Positions 11,273 to 24,590 are shown, counted from the first letter of the stretch. The stretch: DNA of 43,661 bases from Mycoplasmataceae bacterium (GCA_031289655.1 JAITPC010000018.1:1-43661); one strand, 5' to 3'. The notes: generated by a model from the letters alone, not told the origin. Made by a program: numbers and translations.

Positions 11273-11944
11273 ATGGAATTTAAATTTAAAAATTGAAATA
11301 CTGGAATAGAATTAACATCTGATAATATTAATAGTATAAAATTTGACAACAAAAAGGACTTCTATGAATTTATTAGTTATGCTAGCAACGAGAAAGAAGC
11401 AGATGAATGGTTTAATGTTTATGAAGACAATAAATCACATAATTTTGTTTCCATTTGTAAGGTCCTTGTTGATTTGTTCAATGTGGATTTAAATGACAAA
11501 AAAATTATCAACGCTTTATATAAGGTGATCACCAAAGATAGTTTAGATCAAGAAACAACTAATCAAATTTCAACAATTAATACTGAAATATCAAATTTAA
11601 TTGACGGGAAATTACAAAATTATAATTTCCCAATTATTTATGATAGCAATTTAGACATTGCTGCATTTTTAAAAATGTGTGATGTTCAATTTAATTTTGA
11701 TAATAAGGATTTATTAACAAAAATGACTAACTACATAGATATCTTATTAGAATTTACTAGTTACAAGGTATTATTAATTCCACATTTATATCAATTATTA
11801 GATGAAAATCAAATAAAAGAATTGATATCATATATAGCAAATAAAAATTTATATATTATCTCATGTATTACTAAGGATAATAATGCGATACCAAATAAAA
11901 AAATAATTGATGAACAAAAAGATGAAATTGATATTATAATATAA
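11273..11944 (+). CDS. csn2: CRISPR-associated protein Csn2 (type II-A adaptation)
   Basis: 223 aa with one UGA-Trp (residue 8). The family pattern is visible: start MEFKFKNWNTGIELTSDN, mid-protein helical domain, then EFTSYKVLLIPHLYQLLDEN and IKELISYIANKNLYIISC, which match the C-terminal Csn2 consensus. Csn2 forms a tetrameric ring on DNA ends and works with Cas1-Cas2 in spacer capture. Unusually, it is separated from cas1-cas2 by the array, tracrRNA and cas9. The assignment rests on pattern and context, without a database search. Confidence 0.82.
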
Positions 11945-11947
11945 GTA

Positions 11948-11986
11948 ATCGGGTGAGTGTTTCTCCCGATGCATCATTTCACGAAC
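11948..11986 (+). promoter_or_regulatory. CRISPR leader hairpin with a second, degenerate anti-repeat
   Basis: Only 55 nt separate csn2 from repeat 1. They contain a 6-bp stem ATCGGG/CCCGAT (11948-11953/11965-11970). Its loop displays GAGTGTTTCT, the exact complement of AGAAACACTC in the repeat. Then GCATCAT (11971-11977) can pair with GTGGTGC, and CGAAC (11982-11986) with GTTTG. All three blocks are collinear with the repeat's reverse complement. GCATCA, with the same G-U wobble, also occurs in the tracrRNA anti-repeat. Confidence 0.5.
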
Positions 11987-11999
11987 ACCGCAAAAGCTA

Positions 12000-12101
12000 G
12001 TTTGAGAGTGGTGCTAAAAAGAAACACTCTCAAACATTAAATGAGAACTTGGTGCAACATTAAATGTTTGAGAGTGGTGCTAAAAAGAAACACTCTCAAA
12101 C
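12000..12101 (+). CRISPR. Minimal CRISPR array: two 36-nt repeats, one 30-nt spacer
   Basis: Two identical 36-nt repeats at 12000-12035 and 12066-12101, starting GTTTGAGAGTGGTGCT and ending CACTCTCAAAC. Their ends are perfect 11-nt inverted repeats. The single spacer is 12036-12065 (30 nt, the usual II-A length) and both its ends read ATTAAAT. Orientation is set by the tracrRNA: repeat 5' bases GTTTGA and GTGGTGCT pair with the anti-repeat in the II-A manner. The target is unknown. Confidence 0.93.
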
Positions 12102-12110
12102 CTCAAAATA

Positions 12111-12116
12111 TATAAA
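12111..12116 (+). promoter_or_regulatory. Possible own -10 of tracrRNA
   Basis: TATAAA in the 19-nt linker after the last repeat, 4 nt before the anti-repeat. If used, the tracrRNA starts near 12122; if not, it is made by read-through from the array. Confidence 0.35.
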
Positions 12117-12120
12117 AACT

Positions 12121-12201
12121 GGTTTTAGAGAGATAAAAGCATCACTTTAGTTCAAATAAGATTAAATCTTAAACATATAGACACCAGAGATGGTGTCTTT
12201 T

Positions 12202-12203
<2 letters not shown>
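12121..12203 (+). ncRNA. tracrRNA, directly downstream of the array
   Basis: The parts follow the II-A plan. The anti-repeat is 12121-12157: GGTTTTAGAG pairs with the repeat 3' end, GCATCAC (12140-12146 region) with GTGGTGC, and TCAAAT with GTTTGA. A bulge lies in between (GA against TTTAGT). The nexus hairpin AAGAT-TAA-ATCTT is at 12158-12170. The terminal hairpin and U-run are 12180-12203. The text GTTCAAATAAG mirrors the AGTTAAAATAAGG of known II-A tracrRNAs. Placement immediately after the terminal repeat on the same strand is unusual: spacer, repeat 2, linker and tracrRNA read as one guide RNA. The 3' end overlaps the cas9 stop codon. Confidence 0.85.
12180..12203 (+). terminator. tracrRNA terminator
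   Basis: GACACCA-GAGA-TGGTGTC followed by T6. It corresponds to the 3' terminal hairpin of II-A tracrRNAs. The T-run overlaps the minus-strand cas9 stop at 12202-12204. Confidence 0.88.
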
Positions 12204-16428
<4,225 letters not shown>

Positions 16429-16449
16429 CAATAAATTTTAATGTTGGCA

Positions 16450-16455
16450 TATAAT
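16450..16455 (+). promoter_or_regulatory. -10 box of paralog A
   Basis: TATAAT 9 nt before the ATG at 16465, arranged back to back with the cas9 promoter. Confidence 0.5.
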
Positions 16456-16464
16456 AATAAATAT

Positions 16465-16704
16465 ATGAAAATTGTTCAAGGCAAGTTTGATACTGTTCAA
16501 GATAATAAAAATCTAAATGGTAAAAATTTCTCTGCACAGATTAACACTATTAAAGGAAATTCTACTATTAGGAACAATAAGAGAAAATCCAATGGCGGTA
16601 TTAAAAAACCAAGCAAGCTAGATTTTATAATCAACCAATTGAGTAAGATTGATAAGAGATTAAATAAAGTTGAAGGTATCCTTGAACGTAATAATCTTAA
16701 ATAA
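16465..16704 (+). CDS. Small basic coiled-coil protein between cas9 and cas1 (paralog A)
   Basis: 79 aa. A basic, Asn/Lys-rich N-terminal part (NNKRKSNGGIKKPSK) precedes a short coiled coil, LSKIDKRLNKVEGILERNNLK. The C-terminal 33 residues align closely with the protein at 18022 (KKP..., DKRLNKVEG versus DNRLDKVEG-type text). The start at 16465 is chosen over 16441 because TATAAT ends 9 nt before it. It sits divergently to cas9 and just upstream of cas1. No known cas family recognised. Possible roles are accessory factor, regulator or inhibitor, all guesses from position. Confidence 0.75.
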   Translation: MKIVQGKFDTVQDNKNLNGKNFSAQINTIKGNSTIRNNKRKSNGGIKKPSKLDFIINQLSKIDKRLNKVEGILERNNLK

Positions 16705-16770
16705 CTTTTTATCTAGTGAGAGAACAAAACCTTAATGGTGCAGAACTTCAATAGTATTATTTAAAATCGT

Positions 16771-16808
16771 TATAATCACCAACTTAGTTAATTTTGGAAA
16801 AATATAAT
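16771..16808 (+). promoter_or_regulatory. Two -10 boxes upstream of cas1
   Basis: TATAAT at 16771-16776 and at 16803-16808. The second is 6 nt from the cas1 ATG and fits a leaderless start. Confidence 0.5.
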
Positions 16809-16814
16809 GATTAA

Positions 16815-17687
16815 ATGGGATGAAGAACAATTATAGTAAGAACAAATTCCAAATTATCATATAAGCTTGGATATATGCTAGTTAGAAATATTGAAGAAAC
16901 ATATATTTTTATCGAGGAAATAAATAATTTGATCATTGAATCTAATCAATGCATAATATCAACCGAGTTAATCAACCAAGCGATTAAAAATAATATTAAT
17001 CTAATCTTTTGTGATGAAAAGCATTCGCCAAATTCTCAGTTAATTGGTTTGAATAACAATTATAATGGTCCAAAGAATTTATTAAAACAGATTAAATGAA
17101 ATGATGAGATAAAGGAGATACTATGACAAAAGATTATTATCAACAAAATAATCAACCAATCATTCCTATTAGATAAATATGGGTGTTTGGAACATGAGTT
17201 ATTAGATGAATATGCTAAAAATGTTGAGAAGAATGACGTGACGAATAGAGAAGGACATGCGGCAAAAGTTTATTTTAATAGTCTATTCGGAAAAGATTTT
17301 AACCGAAGAGACGAAGAAAATGAAACCAACCATGTTTTAAACTATCTTTATTCATTAATTCTTAGTATTTTTAACAGGGTACTTGTTGAATATGGATATA
17401 ATACCCAATTAGGTATATGACACAAGAATGAGTTTAATTTCTTTAATTTATCGTGTGATTTAATGGAACCTTTTAGAATAATTGTTGACGATTATTATTT
17501 AAAATATAAATATACAATAAAACAAAAGAAGGAGTTACAGAATATTTTTAATATTGATATAAAAATAAATAATTGTAATGAGAAATTAGAGAATGCAATA
17601 AAAATTTTTGTTAAGCAATGTTTAAATTTTCTTAACGAAGGAGATAAAAATCAAAAAATACCATTTATTGAGAAATATGAGCTTTAA
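16815..17687 (+). CDS. cas1: CRISPR-associated integrase Cas1 (type II)
   Basis: 290 aa with several UGA-Trp codons. The start ATG GGA TGA AGA gives MGWRTIIVRTNSKLSYK, the expected type II Cas1 beginning. Family motifs: EEINNLIIESNQCIISTELINQAIKN, LIFCDEKHSPNSQLIG, the catalytic-Glu region NREGHAAKVYFNSLFG, HVLNYLYSLILS and CDLMEPFRIIVDD. It integrates spacers as a complex with Cas2. It overlaps cas2 by 11 nt and so is translationally coupled to it. Confidence 0.95.
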
Positions 17688-17997
17688 ATTTATGAGAGTG
17701 ATGATTTTTTTTGATTTACCAACTACTACTTCCAAAGATATTAAAAATTATAGTAAATTTACAAAGACTATTAAAAAGAGCGGTTATATTATGAGTCAAT
17801 ATTCCATTTATACAAAATTAGTTGTTTCACCCAAATGTGCAGATTTAGAAGAAAACTTTATAAAAAAAATATGTCCGACCGAAGGTAATGTTCAACTATT
17901 GATTGTTACAGAAAAACAATTTGCATCAATAGTATATGTAATTGGTGAGAATAAGAGCAAGATATTAAATACTATTGATAAAATAGTTTGAATATAG
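17677..17997 (+). CDS. cas2: CRISPR-associated protein Cas2
   Basis: 106 aa. MSFKFMRVMIFFDLPTTTSK matches the type II Cas2 start with the conserved Asp after the first beta strand; SGYIMSQYSIYTKLVVS and the VQLLIVTEKQF strand follow. The penultimate Trp is UGA; the true stop is TAG at 17995. Cas2 is the structural dimer of the Cas1-Cas2 integrase. Confidence 0.95.
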
Positions 17998-18007
17998 CCT
18001 TGTATGC

Positions 18008-18013
18008 TATAAT
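18008..18013 (+). promoter_or_regulatory. Extended -10 of paralog B
   Basis: TGCTATAAT (TGn plus perfect -10) 8 nt before the ATG at 18022, a strong leaderless promoter in the cas2 tail gap. Confidence 0.6.
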
Positions 18014-18021
18014 AATGCTAG

Positions 18022-18276
18022 ATGAAAAAGAAAATTGAAATTATTGAACATAATAAAGATCCAAAAAGAGTTGGACATATGTTGTCTGTTAAAATTGTTA
18101 AGGGGAATAATTTACAAAAAATAAGGAAGAATAAAAGTGGTACTAAAAAGCCTAAGTTAACTTCATTTCAGCAAATGGTAGTTGAACGTTTTGATAAGAT
18201 TGATGATAGATTAAATGGTATTGAAAATCGTTTAGATAAAGTTGAGGGTGTTCTTGTTCGTAATAAACTTAAGTAA
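18022..18276 (+). CDS. Small basic coiled-coil protein after cas2 (paralog B)
   Basis: 84 aa: a basic N-terminal half with NKSGTKKPKL, then a coiled coil with an internal repeat (RLNGIENRLDKVEGVL) and end VRNKLK. It is the closest relative of the protein at 16465. It closes the CRISPR island, ending 1 nt from the stop of the convergent ABC-F gene. Its own extended -10 promoter suggests it is transcribed independently of cas1-cas2. Function unknown. Confidence 0.78.
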   Translation: MKKKIEIIEHNKDPKRVGHMLSVKIVKGNNLQKIRKNKSGTKKPKLTSFQQMVVERFDKIDDRLNGIENRLDKVEGVLVRNKLK

Positions 18277-18277
18277 A

Positions 18278-19819
18278 TTATTTCTTATTAATCTTAATAA
18301 TTTTATCATTGGCAACAATGCCTTCATAAAAACTAGATTCATGAGTAATTAATATAATAGCACCTTCTCATTTAATTAATTGTTCTTTTAATATCTCTTT
18401 GCTGTCAACATCAATATGATTTGTTGGCTCATCAAGAATTAAAACATTACATTTAGTATTTTGCAAAATGCATAGTCTAACTTTTACTTGTTCACCACCG
18501 CTCAATGTCTTGATTGCTTGCATTGCAACTTTCCCCTTAACAGCACATTGAGCTAATTGTTTTCTAACGAATACATCCTCTCAACTCGGGAAATGATTTT
18601 TAATAATATCAAATGGTGTTCAATCAGGATGCTCTCAATTTAAATCTTGCTCAAAGTATCCAATCTTAGCAGTTTGTTCTCATTTAAATTCACCACCTAG
18701 TTTAGGAATTTGGTTAAGCAATGTTTTTACTAATGTAGATTTACCAACACCATTAAAACCGCTAATGACAACCTTTTCATCGCTACTCAAAGTAAATGAA
18801 ATTGGCGGTAATAGTTGTTTTTGTCCATAACCAACTTGTAAATCCTGAACTTTTAAAATAATTCCTTTTTGAATTGGTAAACTTTGTAAATGGAAATTTG
18901 GTTTTTCTAATGATTTGGCTGGTGGTATGATTTCCATTTTATCTAATTGTTTTTGTCTACTCTGAGCCATACTAGCACGTGTTCCAGCTCCAAACCGATT
19001 GATGAATTGCTGCAAGTGTGCAATTTCTTTTTGCTGTTTATCGTATTGCATTTGTAAATTTTTAGCATGCTCGTCCTTTAAAGCCATAAATTGATTAAAA
19101 TTACCAGTATATTTTTTAATTTGCTGAAATTCAATATTAACTATACAGTTAGTAACAGCATTTAAGAAAGTAAAATCATGGGAAATAATGATGTATGCAC
19201 CTTCAAAGTTTTGCAAATATTTAGATAATCATTCAACTTGCTCTGTATCTAAAAAATTTGTTGGTTCATCCATTAATAAAATATCTGGTGATTCTAGTAA
19301 TAATTTTGCTAAAATTACTTTTGCTCGTTGTCCACCGGATATATTACTTAATAAACTATCCATACCAATTTTCTGCACGCCTAATCCAGCGGCAATTTTA
19401 TTGACCGTGGCATCGATATCATAAAAACCACTGTACATCAATTTATTACTCAATTCTTCTGCTCGCTCGCTTAATGCATCAGTCATTTCTGCGCCCATTT
19501 GTTCATAAACCTTATTTAATTCTTTTTCTACATCAAATAAATGATCAAATGATAGTCTTAAGTACTCAATGATTGTCATGTCTTTAGATATTTCAGCGTG
19601 TTGATCTAAATAGCCAACCTTAATATTTTTCTGCCAGGTGATTTCACCAAAATCAACTTCTGTTCTGCCAATTAAGATATTTAATAGGGTTGTTTTGCCA
19701 GTTCCATTTTGTCCGACAATACCCATATGGTCCTCTTTATTTAATTGAAAATTAGCACTTTGGTAAAGTGTTTTATTTTTAATAGAATAGGTTAAATCTT
19801 TTACTTCAAGCACCGACAT
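18278..19819 (-). CDS. ABC-F family ATPase (ribosome-associated translation factor type)
   Basis: 513 aa with two ATP-binding cassettes and no membrane segments. Cassette 1: GIVGQNGTGKTTLL, NISGGQRAKVILAKLLL, DILLMDEPTNFLD. Cassette 2: ISGFNGVGKSTLVKTLL, TLSGGEQVKVRLC, LILDEPTNHID. The inter-cassette linker is rich in Lys/Gln. The layout is like YbiT/YkpA. ABC-F proteins act at the ribosomal E site, some as antibiotic-protection factors; which kind this is cannot be told here. Confidence 0.93.
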
Positions 19820-19825
19820 AAGTAA

Positions 19826-19831
19826 ATTATA
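19826..19831 (-). promoter_or_regulatory. -10 box of the ABC-F gene
   Basis: TATAAT 6 nt before the ATG at 19819; leaderless layout. Confidence 0.55.
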
Positions 19832-19855
19832 GTTTAATATACAATATTAAAATTA

Positions 19856-20020
19856 TTATTTTAGTAGTGAAAATAGGTATGCTTTAATAAATTCATATTT
19901 AGTGATTTGTTTATTTTTCAGATATATATTTAGAAATTTATATGTATTTTCATTAACGCGACAAGAAACCACCTTAAATTCTTCTTTGTCTATAATTTGT
20001 TGTTTATAGCAATAGAATCA
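19856..20020 (-). pseudogene. Open frame without ATG, possible gene remnant
   Basis: Minus-strand frame of about 54 codons, ending at TAA 19856-19858. It reads protein-like text (DKEEFKVVSCRVNENTYKFL, then KAYLFSLLK) but has no ATG, only ATT/ATA near 19991-19996. It fills the 228-nt gap before the Pif1-like helicase. It may be a decayed small gene or one that uses a rare start codon. Nothing else is visible in the gap. Confidence 0.25.
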
Positions 20021-20033
20021 TTATATAGAAAAC

Positions 20034-20039
20034 TATAAT
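20034..20039 (+). promoter_or_regulatory. -10 box of the Pif1-like gene
   Basis: TATAAT 8 nt before the ATG at 20048. Confidence 0.5.
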
Positions 20040-20047
20040 CATTTAAT

Positions 20048-21307
20048 ATGGCTGATATTAAGAAAATAATTGATGGGGCTATAAATGGTCAGAGTTATTT
20101 TATTACAGGTCCAGCTGGTGTTGGTAAGACCTACACAATAAAAAAAATTTATGAAGAGTTAAAAATGCAAAACATCCCCGTTGCTCTGGCTAGTACTACT
20201 GGGATAAATGCATTAAATTTAGGAGGAATAACTGTCCATAAACTTTTTGGTTTAACAAATAGAAGCGATAAGGGATATATTGGTTTTATGAAATCCTCTT
20301 TTTTATTTAGAGGAATTGGTATTAGACTAAACAAATTAAAAGTTATTATCATTGATGAAGTTTCAATGCTAAGAGCTGATACATTTGAATTGATTAATGA
20401 AATATTGAAGCAAGTTACTGGATTAAATAAACCTTTTGGTGGTAAATCATTAATTTTTACTGGTGATTTTTATCAAATTCCGCCAGTTGTTAAAAATTTT
20501 GAAGCTAAAAAAACACAATGATTATTCCAATCGCCTGATTGGATAAATGGAAATATTAAAATTGTATTAATGAATGAAATATTTAGGCAGAAGGAAGAAA
20601 AATTTATTCATTTTTTGCAAAATATAAGACTCGGCAAATGAAATAAACAGATGGAAGAAATTGTTGAACAGTGTAAAAAAAATAAAAATTTAAATGATGA
20701 TAATACTAAATTTTTTTCTACCAATGAAGAGTGTGATGCGTGAAACAAAAAAAAAATAGATGAAATAAAAGGTAAAGAATTTACTTTTATTGCAGAGATA
20801 CATGGCAAAAGAAATAAGAAATATGCCCACGATAAAGAAACAATGTCAAAATACTGCATTGCCAAAGAGGAATTAAAACTAAAAGTAGGAACAAAGGTAA
20901 TTTCGATCATTAACGATAAGGATGGTGAATATGTCAATGGCAGCATAGGAATAGTTAAATCCCTATTTAATGAGCCTAATAAACAATATGCAGAGGTCTT
21001 GTTTGAAAATAATAAACTAAATAAAATAAAAAAACATCTTTGAGTTAAGCAAAATTTTAGTGGAAAAAAAGTTGCTACAATGAAGCAGATGCCATTAATT
21101 CCTGCTTACGCTTTAACTATTCATAAATCTCAGGGTATGACTTTGGATAAAGCTATTGTTGATTGTAAAAATATTTTTGCCAGCGGGCAAATGTATGTTG
21201 CGTTAAGCCGTGTTAAAACTCTAGAAGGATTAAAAATTGTTAATTTTAATAAAAAAAATATTATTGTTAACAAGGATGTAGAAAAATTCTATCATAATAT
21301 TAAGTAA
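20048..21307 (+). CDS. Pif1-like superfamily 1B DNA helicase
   Basis: 419 aa. Walker [16 protein letters not shown] (near residue 20), Walker [18 protein letters not shown], motif [14 protein letters not shown], then the C-terminal [17 protein letters not shown] and [13 protein letters not shown] motifs. The order and wording match Pif1 rather than RecD2, which carries longer N-terminal domains. Pif1 helicases unwind G-quadruplexes, R-loops and stalled forks 5' to 3'. UGA-Trp codons occur throughout. Confidence 0.9.
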
Positions 21308-21311
21308 TATT

Positions 21312-21317
21312 TATAAT
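21312..21317 (+). promoter_or_regulatory. -10 box of trxA
   Basis: TATAAT 10 nt before the trxA ATG. Confidence 0.5.
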
Positions 21318-21327
21318 TTATATACAT

Positions 21328-21633
21328 ATGACACAAAGAGAATTAGAAAGTATTCTTGAAAAAAATCAAAATGTAATAGTAGATTTTTATGCAACATGAT
21401 GTGGACCATGTAAAATGTTAAGCCCAATTTTTGAGGAATTGGAAAAAGAATACAAGAATATTAAATTTGTTAAAATTAATGTTGATGAATCAAGCGAGGT
21501 TTCACAAAATTTTAATGTTCGTTCTATCCCAACAGTATTTTTTTTCAAAGCTAAAAAAAATGTTTCCAATTTTTTGGGTTTTAGACCAAAAAATGAAATT
21601 GTTAAAATAATTGAAAAGGTATTATCAAAATAA
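21328..21633 (+). CDS. trxA: Thioredoxin
   Basis: 101 aa. The active site is DFYATWCGPCKML, with the Trp encoded by UGA, direct evidence for code 4. The cis-Pro segment RSIPTVFFF is present. It is a general disulfide reductase. It ends flush against the stop codon of convergent gatB with no spacer base. Confidence 0.95.
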
Positions 21634-23037
21634 TTACTTATTATTTAATAAATCGTCTAATAAAGTTTTAGCAATATTGGGGTTGGCTTGCCCCTTTGTT
21701 TCTTTCATTAAAAGACCTAGAATAAATTTTTCAACTCTTTCGCGTCTATCTTTATTTTGGTTAACCATTTCAATGTTATCATTAATTATTTTTATCAGAA
21801 GACTTCTAATATTTTTTTTATCAGTTATTTGCTCAAAACCTAATTTACTAATTAGTGTTTTTGGATTTTGCTTTGTTTTATAGATTTGTTCAATCAATGT
21901 TTTAGCTTGTTTTCCATTTATTTGGTTAGATTTAATCATCATCATCATTTCAATAATATTATTGACTATTTCTTGACTAACACTTTCAATTTTTTTTTGT
22001 TCATCATTTAAAATTTTTATCAACTCAATTATTATTCATGTTGTTGTTAAATTAAAATCATTAACTTTTTTATTTGCACACATAAATATTTTAAATAATT
22101 GATAATCATCTAGTAATTGATTTATGATGTTTTCATTTAAAGAATTTGATACTAGCATAGATTTAATTTGTTGTGGATCTTTCTTACTATCAATGACTTC
22201 ATTCTCAATTAGTTTGTGAATATCAACTGGTAAAATATTTGGTTCAGTCATATAACGATATTCTATTAAACCTGTTTTTTTTCTCATAGTGATAGTAGTT
22301 TGGCTAGATTCATCTCATTTTCTTGTTTCTTGTTCAATGTTGAGTTTTTTGCTTAATAGTTTGCTTTGTCTATCATATTCATAGTCAATAGCCTTCGTGA
22401 CAGCACTGAATGAGTTGATATTTTTAATTTCTACTTTAGTCCCTAATTTACCAGTATCACTAATTGAAATATTTAAATCAACTCGTAAACTAGCATTTTC
22501 CATTTTTCCATCGCTAATTTCAAAAAAAGTTAAGATTCTTTTAAGTTCTGTTAAAAAACCAATGCATTCTTCCTTATTGTGGATTTCTGGTTTTGTGACA
22601 ATTTCAATTAAAGGAATTCCAGCTCTATTATAATCAAGCAATATTTCCTTTCCTTCATGAATTTGTTTGGCTGTGTCCTCTTCTAGGTGAATTCTTTCTA
22701 TATGAACATTTTTATTGTTAACAATTATTTTACCATTTTTGCCAATTGGATAGAATTGCTGAGTGATTTGATAACCTTTTGGCAAATCTTGATAAAAGTA
22801 ATTCTTTCTATCAAATCTTAATACTGGATCAATTTCCATGTCCAGGATTTTAGCCAATCTAACTGCTAATTTAACAGCTTGTTCATTAACACTAGGCATA
22901 GTTCCAGGCATTCCTAAGTCAATTTCATTAATATTGATGTTTGGCATGTTTGATACTTCATTCTTGGAACCGCTAAACATTTTGGAATTAGTTAGTAATT
23001 GAGTGTGAATCTCTAAACCAATGGTTATTTTATACAT
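21634..23037 (-). CDS. gatB: Asp-tRNA(Asn)/Glu-tRNA(Gln) amidotransferase subunit B
   Basis: 467 aa. Start MYKITIGLEIHTQLLTNSKMFSGS, then GMPGTMPSVNEQAV, NYFYQDLPKGYQITQQF and the YNRAGIPLIEIVTKPEI cradle; the YqeY-like tail domain ends the protein. GatCAB amidates misacylated Glu-tRNA(Gln). gatC and gatA are not adjacent, whereas they often share an operon. The start is supported by a TATAAT at 23045-23050, 7 nt upstream. Confidence 0.95.
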
Positions 23038-23044
23038 TAATTAA

Positions 23045-23050
23045 ATTATA
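23045..23050 (-). promoter_or_regulatory. -10 box of gatB
   Basis: TATAAT 7 nt before the gatB ATG; leaderless layout. Confidence 0.55.
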
Positions 23051-23067
23051 GAAAGCATTTATAAAAT

Positions 23068-23091
23068 AAAAAAACCCGCATTGCTGCAGGT
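23068..23091 (-). terminator. Intrinsic terminator of the candidate RNA
   Basis: Minus strand ACCTGCA-GCAA-TGCGGGT followed by T7, the strongest GC hairpin in this part of the window. Confidence 0.7.
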
Positions 23092-23182
23092 CATCGAATT
23101 TGTGATTGTTATGAATTCACTTAACAATACGAGTTGAATCGGAACTCTGTGTTGATTGTTTCTATTGCTAGACCCAACCATC
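23068..23182 (-). ncRNA. Candidate structured small RNA between tig and gatB
   Basis: About 115 nt from a TATAAT at 23189-23194 to a strong terminator at 23068-23091. Predicted stems on the minus strand: GGTTG/CAATC, GAGTT-CCGATTC-AACTC, and ATTGTTA/TAACAAT. The base composition is visibly less AT-rich than the flanks. A 42-codon leaderless ORF also starts at its 5' end (MVGSSNRNNQHRV...), but the terminator falls inside it, so an RNA is more likely. No match to SRP RNA, tmRNA or RNase P was recognised. Confidence 0.45.
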
Positions 23183-23204
23183 AAGTATATTATAATACTT
23201 TTTT
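23183..23204 (+). terminator. AT-only hairpin plus T-run on the plus strand
   Basis: AAGTAT-ATTATA-ATACTT then a T-run. It coincides with the minus-strand -10 of the candidate RNA, so it may be only a by-product of the palindromic promoter. Confidence 0.3.
23189..23194 (-). promoter_or_regulatory. -10 box of the candidate RNA
   Basis: Minus-strand TATAAT; the expected transcription start is near 23182. Confidence 0.45.
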
Positions 23205-23223
23205 TTAAAAAAATGGTAATATT

Positions 23224-24540
23224 TTATTTATTATAAATTTCAAAAAGTTTATCAAATATCTTTTTTTGAAAAATAAAAGCCTCGAGTCCTTGTATATTTT
23301 CCTTATATTTTTCCTCGACTTCTTTAATATTGGTGTTATATAATTTGGCCATTTTTTCAAAATGTTTATCAATGTCATCTCGTTCAACCCTAATATCTAA
23401 TTCTTCACCAATTTTTTCTATTGCAGAAATTAAAGTAATATTTCTTTCCGCTGTTTTTCTTAAACCTTGTTGATACAATTCATGATCAGTATAACCTAGA
23501 GTACTAATATATTCATCTTTATTCTTGCCTTCTTTTTCGGCCATCTTATTTGTTTCATAATCAATTCTTTTTTCTTCATTTTTTATTAACGAATCAGGAA
23601 AATGAGACAATTTAGTTGTTTCAATGATTTTTTCGCTAAATGCTTTTTGGAAATCTTGTTGTGATTTATAAAATTTCCATTCAGTTAATTGCTTTTTTAG
23701 ATAATCCATAAATTGTTTTTCGTTTTCGATACCATCAATTTTAAATTTGCTAAAATATTCTTTATTAAATTCTGGTTTTTCTACTGTTGCAATAGAATTG
23801 ATAGTAACATCAAATTTTACGAGTTTACCTGCTAAATCAGCGGCATGATAGTCTTTAGGAAAAGTAACATCAATTGTTTTTTCTTCGCTTTCTTTCATGT
23901 CAATTAATTGTTCTTCAAAACCTGGAATAAAAGAATGCGACCCAATAATTAAATCATAATTTTTTGCGCTTCCACCGCTAAAAGCTTTCTTGCCGTTTAG
24001 ACCGACGTAATTAATGTTTACATTATCACCATTTTCTACAAGCCCATTTTCTTTTGGCGTTAACATAATATCTTTTTTAATCATACGACTAAATTCGTGC
24101 TTAACTTCATCTTCATCAACTTTAGTGCTCATAACTTTGATGTCGAATGTTTTATAATCAGTCAATGAAACTTCAGGAATTTTATCAAAAGTAGCAATAA
24201 AAATTAAATTATTCTCATCAACTTTTTTAAAATCAATTTTTGGTGATTCTGGAATAATATTGTCCATTATTTTATCATCAGATTTCTCGTTTATAAAATC
24301 TTTAATGGTTTTATTAAGTTGTTTTTCAAGGCTGTTATTTATAATTTCTTCTTTACTTACTTTTTGTTTTATAACATTCATTGGTGCTTTACCTTGTCTA
24401 AAACCAGGAAGTTTAATTTTTTTAGAAATAGTAGTTAAAGAATTATTTTGCGATTTCTTTCATTCATCGGCATTAACCTCAATTTCAAATTCAACATTAT
24501 TATCATTTTCTTTGCTACTTAATATCTTAATATTACTCAT
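23224..24540 (-). CDS. tig: Trigger factor (peptidyl-prolyl isomerase chaperone)
   Basis: 438 aa, the normal length. The ribosome-binding signature KLPGFRQGKAPMNVIKQKV lies in the N-terminal domain. The FKBP domain follows (ENGDNVNINYVGLNGKKAFSG, then IPGFEEQLIDMKESEEKTI), with a helical C-terminal arm. It binds nascent chains at the exit tunnel. The start MSNIKIL at 24540 is supported by TATAAT 6 nt upstream. A UGA-Trp interrupts the frame near residue 27. Confidence 0.95.
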
Positions 24541-24546
24541 AAATAA

Positions 24547-24552
24547 ATTATA
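24547..24552 (-). promoter_or_regulatory. -10 box of tig
   Basis: TATAAT 6 nt before the tig ATG. Confidence 0.55.
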
Positions 24553-24590
24553 AGTTAAAATTGAAAATAACGATAGAAACTTATTCATGT

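Noticed and set aside
18136-18150. AGTGGTACTAAAAAG in paralog B resembles the CRISPR repeat (14 of 15)
   Set aside because: Short, one mismatch, A-rich and encodes the family KSGTKKP text; chance is plausible.
23068-23182. SRP (4.5S) RNA
   Set aside because: The conserved GGAA/AGCAG core of SRP RNA domain IV is absent on both strands.
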